NCBI RefSeq assembly: GCF_003965815.1
Contig: NZ_RXOE01000002.1
Coordinates: forward strand, 62,001-126,000
From: Variovorax gossypii
Lineage (GTDB): Bacteria > Pseudomonadota > Gammaproteobacteria > Burkholderiales > Burkholderiaceae_C
Direction: 5' to 3'
DNA length: 64,000 bases
Part shown: piece by piece, positions 35,967 to 42,880 of the stretch
Layout of the letters: the number at the start of each line of letters is the position of its first letter
Position numbering within the stretch: the first letter of the stretch is position 1
The notes under the pieces: generated by a model
The model's database searches: none
Seen by the model: the letters and a program-made list of their open reading frames with translations, nothing else
What the model was told of the DNA's origin: nothing
Program-made: the position numbers and the translations under genes

Positions 35967-37742
35967 ATGAGCACCAGGCTTTCCTCTTCTTCTTCCCACC
36001 CGCCGCGCGGCGACTTCGCGCTCAACACGCGGCTCATGCGCATGACCGTCATGGCCGCCTTCATCGGCGCCATCAGCACCGTGGCCGCGCGCGTGCTGCT
36101 CGACCTGATCCGCTTCTTCACCAACCTGTTCTTCTTCCAGACCTTCTCTCTGGCCGAGAGATCGCCGGCCACGCACACGCTGGGCGCATGGGTCATCGTG
36201 GTGCCGGTGATCGGCGGGCTCATCGTCGGGCTGGTGGCGCGCTACGGCTCCGACAAGATCCGCGGCCACGGCATTCCCGAGGCCATCGAGGCGATCCTGT
36301 TCGGCAAGAGCCGCATGTCGCCGAAGGTGGCGCTGCTCAAGCCGCTCTCGTCGGGCATCGTCATCGGCAGCGGCGGGCCCTTCGGCGCCGAGGGGCCGAT
36401 CATCATGACCGGCGGCGCCATCGGCTCGCTGATCGCGCAGCACTTCCATCTCACTGCCGCAGAGCGCAAGGCGCTGCTGGTGGCGGGCGCCACCGCCGGC
36501 ATGACGGCCGTGTTCGGCACGCCGGTGGCCGCCGTGCTGCTGGCCGTCGAGCTGCTGCTGTTCGAGCTGCGCCCGCGCAGCCTGCTGCCGGTGGCCGTGG
36601 CCTGCGCGGTGGCGGGCTTCGCGCGGCCGCTGCTGATGGACCCGGGCCCGCTCTTCCCGCTGCAGACGGCCGTGCCCGGCCCGCTCGCCATGCTGTCGTG
36701 CGTGATCGCGGGCGTGCTGTGCGGCGCGCTGTCGGCGTCGCTCTCGATCTCGCTCTACAAGGTGGAAGACTGGTTCGGCAAGCTACCGCTGCACTGGATG
36801 TGGTGGCCCGCCATCGGCGGCCTGGCCGTGGGCATCGGCGGCTGGCTGCAGCCGCGCGCGCTGGGCGTGGGCTACGACGTGATCGGCGACCTGTTGCACA
36901 ACCACCTCGCGCTCGGCGTGGTGCTCGCGCTGCTGGCGGTGAAGGCCGTCATCTGGGTCATCTCGCTGGGCTCCGGTACCTCGGGCGGCGTGCTTGCGCC
37001 GCTGCTGATGATGGGCGCCGGCCTCGGCGTGGTGCTGTCGCACGTGCTGCCCGGCAACGATCCGATGCTCTGGCCGCTGGTCTGCATGGCGGCCACGCTG
37101 GGCGGCGTGATGCGCGCGCCGCTCACCGCCACCATCTTCGCCTTCGGGCTCACGCACGACAGCAACGCGCTGCTGCCGCTGCTGGCCACATCGGCCGTGG
37201 CCTACGGCTTCACCGTGCTGACGATGCGCCGCTCGATCCTCACCGAGAAGATCGCGCGCCGCGGCTATCACATCTACCGCGAGTACGGCATCGATCCGCT
37301 GGAGCGGCATTCGGTGGAAGAAGTGATGACGCGCGAGGTGCGCAGCATCGACGCGGCCATGCCGGTGACGCAGGCGCTGTTCGAGCATTTCGGCGAAGGG
37401 CAGGCGCATCGCGCGTTCCCGGTGCTGCGCAACGGCACGGTGATCGGCGTGGCCGATCGCGCGATGCTCGCCGCGCGCGGCACGAGCGACCCGATCGCCA
37501 CGGTGGGCGATGCCTGCGCCGACGCGCCGCTCTACTTCGCGCTGCCGGGCGAGAACTGCCGCGCCGTCGCCACGCGGCTGGCGCGCCACAGGCTGGAGCG
37601 GCTGCCGGTGGTGAAGGACGCGCAGTCGCTCGCTCTCGTCGGCATCGTGGCGCGCAGTGACCTCATCAAGCCATCGCTCGCGCACTTCGACGAAGAGGAA
37701 AAGCGCGAGCGCATGCGCGGACTGCCGTGGCAGTCCAGCTAG
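35967..37742 (+). CDS. ClC-family chloride channel/antiporter with C-terminal CBS domains
   Basis: 591 residues. The membrane domain has the GHGIPEAIEAI loop, FGAEGPIIMTGGAIG (the GREGP-type motif with the gating Glu retained, Arg replaced by Ala), and GTSGGVLAPLLMMGA. Two CBS domains follow (SVEEVMTREVRSIDAAMPVTQA and the ARHRLERLPVVKD region), which in other ClCs sense nucleotides. Prokaryotic ClCs exchange Cl- for H+ or export F-; the sequence does not decide. ATG at 35967; a GTG at 35958 overlapping the MarR stop is an alternative. Coupled to the MarR gene. Confidence 0.9.
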   Translation: MSTRLSSSSSHPPRGDFALNTRLMRMTVMAAFIGAISTVAARVLLDLIRFFTNLFFFQTFSLAERSPATHTLGAWVIVVPVIGGLIVGLVARYGSDKIRGHGIPEAIEAILFGKSRMSPKVALLKPLSSGIVIGSGGPFGAEGPIIMTGGAIGSLIAQHFHLTAAERKALLVAGATAGMTAVFGTPVAAVLLAVELLLFELRPRSLLPVAVACAVAGFARPLLMDPGPLFPLQTAVPGPLAMLSCVIAGVLCGALSASLSISLYKVEDWFGKLPLHWMWWPAIGGLAVGIGGWLQPRALGVGYDVIGDLLHNHLALGVVLALLAVKAVIWVISLGSGTSGGVLAPLLMMGAGLGVVLSHVLPGNDPMLWPLVCMAATLGGVMRAPLTATIFAFGLTHDSNALLPLLATSAVAYGFTVLTMRRSILTEKIARRGYHIYREYGIDPLERHSVEEVMTREVRSIDAAMPVTQALFEHFGEGQAHRAFPVLRNGTVIGVADRAMLAARGTSDPIATVGDACADAPLYFALPGENCRAVATRLARHRLERLPVVKDAQSLALVGIVARSDLIKPSLAHFDEEEKRERMRGLPWQSS

Positions 37743-37751
37743 CGCGGGCGC

Positions 37752-38762
37752 TCAGAACCCCGCCAGCACCACCTTGCCCTGCGCCTTGCCGCTCTCGATG
37801 AGCGCGTGGGCCTTGCGCAGGTTGGCGGCATTGATGGTGCCGAAGCTCGCGTTCGCCGTCGTGCGGATGCGGCCCGCGTCGACCAGCGCGGCCACCTCGG
37901 CCAGCAGCGCGCCTTGCTCGGCGATGTCGGGCGTCTCGAAGCGCGAGCGCGCGAACATCATTTCCCAGTGCAGCGAGATGCACTTGGTCTTCAGCGGCAT
38001 CGCGTCGAGCACCTTCATGTCGTCGATCACCGCGAGCTGGCCCTGGGGCTTGAGGCTCTCGATGATCTGCGCGTAGTGCTGGTCGGTCTGCGTGAGGCTG
38101 GCGACCATGTCGACCTCATTGATACCGGCGGCCCTGAGCTCGGCCGCGAGCGGCTTCGAATGGTCGATGACCGTGTGCGCGCCCAGCTCCAGGCACCATG
38201 CGCGGGTTTCGGCGCGCGAGGCGGTGGCGACCACGCGCAGCTTGGTCAGCTGGCGCGCGAGCTGGATGAGGATGGAACCCACGCCGCCCGCGCCGCCGGT
38301 GACCAGCAGCGTCTGTCCCTCGCCGCCGCCCTTGGGCACGCGCAGGCGGTCGAACAGCAGCTCGTAGGCGGTGATGGTGGTCAGCGGCAGCGCGGCGGCC
38401 TGCGAGTCGTCGAGGCTCTTCGGCGCCAGCGCCGCGATGCGCTCGTCCACCGCGTGCAGTTCGGCGTTGCTGCCGGGGCGGATGATCGAGCCCGAGTAGT
38501 ACACGCGGTCGCCGGTCCTGAAGTTCTTCACGCCGGAGCCGACGGCCTCGACGGTACCGACCGCGTCCCAGCCCAGCACCTTGGCCTGGCCGGCCTCGGG
38601 CGCGGCGTTCTTGCGGACCTTGGTGTCCACCGGGTTGACCGACACCGCCTTCACGCGCACCAGCAGGTCGCGCGCGCCGGGCACGGGGGCCGGCAGCTCG
38701 ATGTCCTGCAACGATTCGGGGTTGTCGATGGGGAGGGGCTGGTAGTAGCCGACGGCTTTCAT
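37752..38762 (-). CDS. Zinc-independent alcohol dehydrogenase/quinone oxidoreductase family (MDR)
   Basis: 336 residues of the medium-chain fold without zinc ligands: LVRVKAVSVNPVDTKVRK, GWDAVGTVEAVGSGV, ALPLTTITAYELLFDRL, and the cofactor loop LLVTGGAGGVGSILIQLARQL. Matches the zinc-binding-domain-type quinone reductase/ZTA1-like subfamily (YhfP/AdhC-like), which reduces enones and quinones with NADPH. Divergent from a LysR gene 87 bp away that has an inverted repeat between them, so it is very likely that regulator's target. Confidence 0.9.
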   Translation of the reverse strand: MKAVGYYQPLPIDNPESLQDIELPAPVPGARDLLVRVKAVSVNPVDTKVRKNAAPEAGQAKVLGWDAVGTVEAVGSGVKNFRTGDRVYYSGSIIRPGSNAELHAVDERIAALAPKSLDDSQAAALPLTTITAYELLFDRLRVPKGGGEGQTLLVTGGAGGVGSILIQLARQLTKLRVVATASRAETRAWCLELGAHTVIDHSKPLAAELRAAGINEVDMVASLTQTDQHYAQIIESLKPQGQLAVIDDMKVLDAMPLKTKCISLHWEMMFARSRFETPDIAEQGALLAEVAALVDAGRIRTTANASFGTINAANLRKAHALIESGKAQGKVVLAGF

Positions 38763-38809
38763 GGCGAATGCACCTTTCAGTAACGATGACTGAACTGTAG
38801 GATCGCAAG

Positions 38810-38838
38810 GCTGATTTGATAAGTAAGCCGAAATCAGC
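38810..38838. promoter_or_regulatory. Inverted repeat GCTGATTT-N13-AAATCAGC, candidate LysR operator
   Basis: Perfect 8-bp arms in the 87-bp gap between the divergent MDR and LysR genes. A second smaller repeat (TTCAGT-N7-ACTGAA, 38776-38794) lies nearer the MDR start. The T-N11-A style and the position next to a LysR gene support an operator. Confidence 0.55.
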
Positions 38839-38849
38839 AACAGTTTCAA

Positions 38850-39758
38850 ATGAAGATTGAAAATATCTCAGACCTGCAGGTGCTCGTGCACACGGCGCGC
38901 GCCGGCACGCTGACGGCGGCGGCGCATGCGCTGGGCATCACGCCGGCCGCGGCCAGCGCCACGCTCAAGCGGCTGGAGGCGCAGCTCGGCGCGCGGCTCT
39001 TCGAGCGCTCCACCCGCGCGATGCGCCTCACGCCGCAGGGGCAGACGCTGCTCGACTACGCGGTGCGCGCCTTCGAGCTGCTGGACGAGGGGGAGTCGCT
39101 GGTCACGGCGGATCGCGGGGAGCTGGTCGGCACCCTGCGCGTGGCCTCGCCGTCGGACCTCACGCGCAGCACGCTGCTGCCTTGGTTCGACGAGTTCCTG
39201 GCGCTGCATCCGGGCGTGCAGTTGTCGCTGTCGGTGGGGGATCGGCCGCTGGATGTGATGCGCGACGAGGTCGACGTGGCGCTGCGGTATGGGGCGCTGG
39301 CCGATTCGCGGCTGGTGGCGCGGGCCTTTGCGCTGACCAATCCGCTGCTGACTGCTTCACCCGACTATTTGCGGCGGCATCCGGCGCCTCGGGTGCCTCA
39401 GGACCTGGTGCATCACAACTGCCTGATCTTCAATCGCTCGGGGCGAAGGCATCGGGTCTGGCGGTTTGCGCAGAACGGGCAGTGGACGGAGGTGCGGGTG
39501 AATGGGAACCGCAGCGTGGACGATGCTTCGCTGGCGCGGGAGTGGACTGTGGCGGGGTATGGGATTTCCTTGAAGTCTGCTTTGGATGTGCGCAATGACA
39601 TTCGGGAAGGGAGGCTCGTGCGGTTGCTGGCGGATTGGGAGACTGAGCCTTATCCGTTGCATGCGTTGTTGCCTAGTGGGAGGTTTGTGCCGGCTCGGGT
39701 TCGGGCGTTTGTCGATTTTCTTGCTCTGAAGTTCGAGGCTTTGTTGGCTGTGGCTTGA
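38850..39758 (+). CDS. LysR-family transcriptional regulator
   Basis: 302 residues. Winged helix ISDLQVLVHTARAGTLTAAAHALGITPAAASATLKRLEAQLGARLF and a C-terminal ligand-binding domain (CrgA/DsdC-like branch, VALRYGALADSRLVARAFALT). Divergent from the MDR gene. Codon usage changes along the gene: C-ending codons are common at the 5' end, but in the last 50 or so codons nearly all third bases are G or T, and the composition continues into the repeat block downstream. Confidence 0.93.
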   Translation: MKIENISDLQVLVHTARAGTLTAAAHALGITPAAASATLKRLEAQLGARLFERSTRAMRLTPQGQTLLDYAVRAFELLDEGESLVTADRGELVGTLRVASPSDLTRSTLLPWFDEFLALHPGVQLSLSVGDRPLDVMRDEVDVALRYGALADSRLVARAFALTNPLLTASPDYLRRHPAPRVPQDLVHHNCLIFNRSGRRHRVWRFAQNGQWTEVRVNGNRSVDDASLAREWTVAGYGISLKSALDVRNDIREGRLVRLLADWETEPYPLHALLPSGRFVPARVRAFVDFLALKFEALLAVA

Positions 39759-39798
39759 GGTTTGGTTTCCGGGGCCGGGACTCGCCCCGGCGGGCGAC

Positions 39799-39832
39799 CT
39801 ACTTTTCTTTGCTTCGCCAAAGAAAAGTAGGC
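39799..39832. repeat. Perfect 14-bp inverted repeat with 6-nt loop
   Basis: CCTACTTTTCTTTG on the left, CTTCGC loop, CAAAGAAAAGTAGG on the right. Could act as a stem-loop terminator for the LysR gene or be the core of a dispersed element. Confidence 0.7.
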
Positions 39833-39894
39833 AAAAGAAAGGCGACCCCACTGTCTGCGACCCTTCGCTTCGCTGCGGGCAACCTGCGGTGCTC

Positions 39895-39960
39895 GCGTTT
39901 CGCGGGGTCTCGCAGAACTCGCTTCGCTCAGACAGCTGCGAGCCCTTGTCCGCGAAACGC
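39895..39960. repeat. 11-bp inverted repeat GCGTTTCGCGG / CCGCGAAACGC
   Basis: Perfect 11-bp arms separated by 44 bp, inside the palindromic block. It overlaps other short complementary pairs, so a cruciform or folded RNA is possible. Confidence 0.55.
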
Positions 39961-40030
39961 TGCGCTCCTCGGCGCAGCCAGAGGGGAGGGGAGACGAACG
40001 GGCCTTTGCCTCGCTCGGCCTTGTTTTTCT

Positions 40031-40051
40031 CCCTCTCCCTTTGGGAGAGGG
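40031..40051. terminator. Hairpin CCCTCTCCC-TTT-GGGAGAGGG
   Basis: Perfect 9-bp stem with 3-nt loop, just after the Cys-poor T-rich run GTTTTTCT. It lies between the convergent LysR and SDR ends and could terminate either. It is also a widely dispersed proteobacterial repeat core. Confidence 0.5.
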
Positions 40052-40096
40052 TTGGGGTGAGGGCAGCGGCGTTCGATGGAGCCGTGCCTTGCTTCC

Positions 40097-40894
40097 TCAG
40101 ATCATCGGCGTCACCGCACCGTCCATCGCCACGATGGCGCCGGTCACGTAGCTTGCCTTCGGCGACGCGAGGAACAGCACTGTGTTGGCCACTTCCTCCG
40201 GGGTGGCGATGCGGCCCAGGGGCAGGCGGGCCTTGGCTCGCTCCAGCGCTTCGTCTGTGCCGATGCCTTGCAGCTTCGCGTCGGCCTTCATGCCTTCCTG
40301 CAGGCGCTCTGTGAGCGTGAGGCCGGGGTTCACTGCGTTCACGCGCACGCCCTTGGCGGCGTAGGCGGCGGCCATGCCGGCGCTCACGAGCATGAGGGCG
40401 GCGTTGGCGGCGCCGCCGGCCATGTGGACGGGGCTGGCGACCTTGCCGCCCTGGCCGATGACGTTGACGATGGCGCCGCGTCCGCGCTGGCCCATGCGCT
40501 TCACCACCGGGTCGATCATGTGGATGTAGGTGAAGTACTTGGCGTCCATCGCGTCGTGCCATGACGACGCCGTCAGCTCGTCGGGCGGGGTGCGGCGCGC
40601 GGCGCCGGCGGAGTTGACGAGCACGTCGACGGGGCCGAAGGCTTTCTCGGCGGCGTCGAGGGCGGCGACTGCGCCGGCCGGGTCCTTGAGGTCGGCTGCG
40701 TGGATGGAGACGCGACCCTCCGCCTGCGCGAACGCGGCGACCAGCGTGCTTCGGCCCCGCTCGAGGTTGGCGAGGTCGCGCGAGACGAGGCTCACGCGCG
40801 CGCCTTCGCGCAGGAAGCCCAGCGCGCAGGCCAGGCCGATGCCCTTGCTGCCGCCGGTGATGAGTACGTGCTGGTCCTGGAGCTGGAGGTCCAT
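40097..40894 (-). CDS. SDR-family protein without the catalytic Ser-Tyr-Lys residues
   Basis: 265 residues. The cofactor loop TGGSKGIG (13-20), NSAG near 94-97 and the C-terminal VAMDGAVTP are typical. Where YxxxK is expected the sequence reads H157-M-A-G-G161, and the expected Ser region reads VNVIGQGG. The whole catalytic set is therefore missing while the cofactor fold looks intact. Otherwise close to the 3-oxoacyl-ACP-reductase-like SDRs. ATG at 40892-40894 with good upstream purines. Separated from pgaD by 125 bp. Confidence 0.88.
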   Translation of the reverse strand: MDLQLQDQHVLITGGSKGIGLACALGFLREGARVSLVSRDLANLERGRSTLVAAFAQAEGRVSIHAADLKDPAGAVAALDAAEKAFGPVDVLVNSAGAARRTPPDELTASSWHDAMDAKYFTYIHMIDPVVKRMGQRGRGAIVNVIGQGGKVASPVHMAGGAANAALMLVSAGMAAAYAAKGVRVNAVNPGLTLTERLQEGMKADAKLQGIGTDEALERAKARLPLGRIATPEEVANTVLFLASPKASYVTGAIVAMDGAVTPMI

Positions 40895-41019
40895 GAAAGA
40901 GTCCTTGCTGGTGGGATGGGAGTGGCGGCGATTGAAGCACCGCCGCCAAACCCCCTGCACGCGCGCGGCTGTGCGCCGCCGTGGTATCCCGCTCCAGCGC
41001 CAGGAGCAGCCGGTTGCCG

Positions 41020-41610
41020 TCAGCGCCGGTCGGTGCCGCGTGGCTGCTGCTGCGGCTCGGGCTCGAGGGTGGCCGGCGTGGTGTCGATGGCGTCGCGCAG
41101 GTGGCCGTTGTTGTCGTGGTGCACCAGCAGCTGGCGCGTGCGCTGCCAGGTGGACAAGCGCGCGGGCGGCACCTCGATGTAGGTGGCCAGCGCGGACAGG
41201 GACGACTTTTCCTTCTCGGGGCGGGCCTCGCGACGGTGCTGGCGGCGGCGCCACGGCGCCATCATCAGCATCGACACCAGGATCGCGCAGATCACCAGGC
41301 CGTACAGGCTCAGCAGGTGCAGCACCTCGGGCTGCGAGCGCGCGCCCAGCACGTAGGGCCATGCGTACCAGACCGCCCAGAACCAGATCGCGATGGTGAT
41401 GGCGGGGCGCAGCAGCCGCAGCCACAGGTACATGGCCAGCGCGCGCTGCGGCGAGCGGCCGCTGCCGAAGGCGCGCAGCGGTATGCGCGCGGCGTCGATG
41501 ATCGGCTCGTCCACCGCGGGCTGCCCCCAGGAGCGACGGCGGCTCGGCGGTGCGGCGTCGTCGTGCGCGTCGGGCGGGTAGCTGGAGGGGAAGACGGACT
41601 CATGGGACAT
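41020..41610 (-). CDS. pgaD: Poly-beta-1,6-N-acetylglucosamine synthesis protein PgaD
   Basis: 196 residues with two membrane helices (about 62-82 and 100-120), a basic region after the second, and a long hydrophilic C-terminus. Small two-helix PgaD proteins stabilise the PgaC glycosyltransferase and join it in binding cyclic di-GMP. Its start overlaps pgaC by 11 bp, which fixes the identification in the pgaABCD context. Low sequence conservation is normal for this subunit. Confidence 0.85.
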   Translation of the reverse strand: MSHESVFPSSYPPDAHDDAAPPSRRRSWGQPAVDEPIIDAARIPLRAFGSGRSPQRALAMYLWLRLLRPAITIAIWFWAVWYAWPYVLGARSQPEVLHLLSLYGLVICAILVSMLMMAPWRRRQHRREARPEKEKSSLSALATYIEVPPARLSTWQRTRQLLVHHDNNGHLRDAIDTTPATLEPEPQQQPRGTDRR

Positions 41611-42880
41611 CGGAAACTCCTCGGTCGGGGCTTGTCCACACCGCGCGTTTGCCCCGGCGGCGTATCAGGGCTTTGGGAAAGGCGATGACGGTGGTGGCCA
41701 TCGTGATGGTCCAGAAGGCGATCGGATACCAGATCGTTCCGGCGAAATAGCGCATCAGGTCGCGGTCGTAGCGGCGGTCGATCCACAGGCTCAGCAGCAT
41801 CTGCAGGATGCAGGTCATGGCCAGCAGCGTTCCCTGCCAGTGCGGCAGCAGCGCCGAGTGCCACGACGAGTCGTACGGCAGGAAGGGCCGCACCAGGCTG
41901 ATGATGAGCACCAGGGCCATGGCGTAGGCCCAGAAGATGCTCGTCATGTACTCGAAGTACACGGGCCACATGCGCCAGTGGCGCGGCCGCAGGATGTGCG
42001 AGGTGCAGCGCAGCATGGTCTGGATGCCGCCGATGGCCCAGCGCAGGCGCTGCTTCCAGAGACCGCGCAAGGTCTCGGGCATCAATATCCAGCACAGCGC
42101 GCGCGGCTCGAAGCGCAGTTGCCAGCCGGCGATCTGCAGCTTCCAGCTCATGTCGATGTCCTCGGTGAGCACGTCGGGGCTCCAGAAGCCCACGTCGATC
42201 ACCGCGCGGCGGCGGAACATGGCGATCACGCCCGACACCGTGAACAGCGTGCCCACCAGCTGCTGCGAGCGCTTGATGAGGCCGATGATCGAGGAGAACT
42301 CGCCCACCTGCATGCGCCCGAGCAGCGTGGTGCGGGTGCGGATGCGCGGATTGCCGGTGACCGCGCCGATGCGCTCCGAAGCCAGCATCGGCAGCAGCAT
42401 CCAGGCGATGGCGTCCTCGTCGATCAGCGCGTCGCCGTCGATGCCCAGGATGTACTCGCCGCGCGCGAGCTGGCAGGCGGTGTTCAGGCCGACGGCCTTG
42501 CCCTGGTTGCTCGCGTTGTGGATCACGCGCAGGCGGCCGTACTCCTGCGTCATCTGGTCGAGCAGCTCGCCGGTGCCGTCGGTGCTGCCGTCGTTCACCG
42601 CGATGACCTCGCAGTAGGGGTAGCGCGTGCGCATGAGCTGCTCGATCACCTCGCGCAGGTGCGGCGCCTCGTTGAAGCAGGGAACCACCACCGTGACCAG
42701 CGGGCGCGAGGGCAGCAGCTCCAACGGATTGACGTCGACGTCGCGCTTGCGTTCGAACACCATCGCATGCGAGAGGCCGCCTGCCATCCACACGTAGGCC
42801 ATGAAGAACGGGTAGTAGAAGACGAAGCCGAACAGCAGCGAGGGCAGCGTCTGCGCGAGGAACTGGGTGGTGGGGCTCAT
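41600..42880 (-). CDS. pgaC: Poly-N-acetylglucosamine synthase PgaC (GT2)
   Basis: 426-residue processive glycosyltransferase that polymerises UDP-GlcNAc into PNAG while extruding it. N-terminal membrane helices, then the GT2 domain: VVPCFNEA, AVNDGSTDGT, the metal-binding DGD in GIDGDALI, the TEDIDMSW acceptor motif and the QRLRW (processive Q-x-x-R-W) motif. C-terminal membrane helices follow. Overlaps pgaB by four bases (ATGA) and pgaD by eleven. Confidence 0.95.
   Translation of the reverse strand: MSPTTQFLAQTLPSLLFGFVFYYPFFMAYVWMAGGLSHAMVFERKRDVDVNPLELLPSRPLVTVVVPCFNEAPHLREVIEQLMRTRYPYCEVIAVNDGSTDGTGELLDQMTQEYGRLRVIHNASNQGKAVGLNTACQLARGEYILGIDGDALIDEDAIAWMLLPMLASERIGAVTGNPRIRTRTTLLGRMQVGEFSSIIGLIKRSQQLVGTLFTVSGVIAMFRRRAVIDVGFWSPDVLTEDIDMSWKLQIAGWQLRFEPRALCWILMPETLRGLWKQRLRWAIGGIQTMLRCTSHILRPRHWRMWPVYFEYMTSIFWAYAMALVLIISLVRPFLPYDSSWHSALLPHWQGTLLAMTCILQMLLSLWIDRRYDRDLMRYFAGTIWYPIAFWTITMATTVIAFPKALIRRRGKRAVWTSPDRGVSDVP

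Larger units (their letters stand above)
39759..40096. repeat. Gene-free palindromic repeat block
   Basis: 338 bp with no gene. It holds a chain of perfect inverted repeats: 39774-39792 (GCCGGG/CCCGGC), 39799-39832 (14-bp arms), 39895-39960 (11-bp arms) and 40031-40051 (9-bp arms), plus TGTCTG/CAGACA copies near 39852 and 39930. In my recollection the same core with TACTTTTCTTTG and GCTTCGC, and the CCCTCTCCC/GGGAGAGGG hairpin followed by GGGTGAGGG, recur between genes in Comamonadaceae and other proteobacteria. A dispersed repeat (REP-like) is the best reading. Confidence 0.65.
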
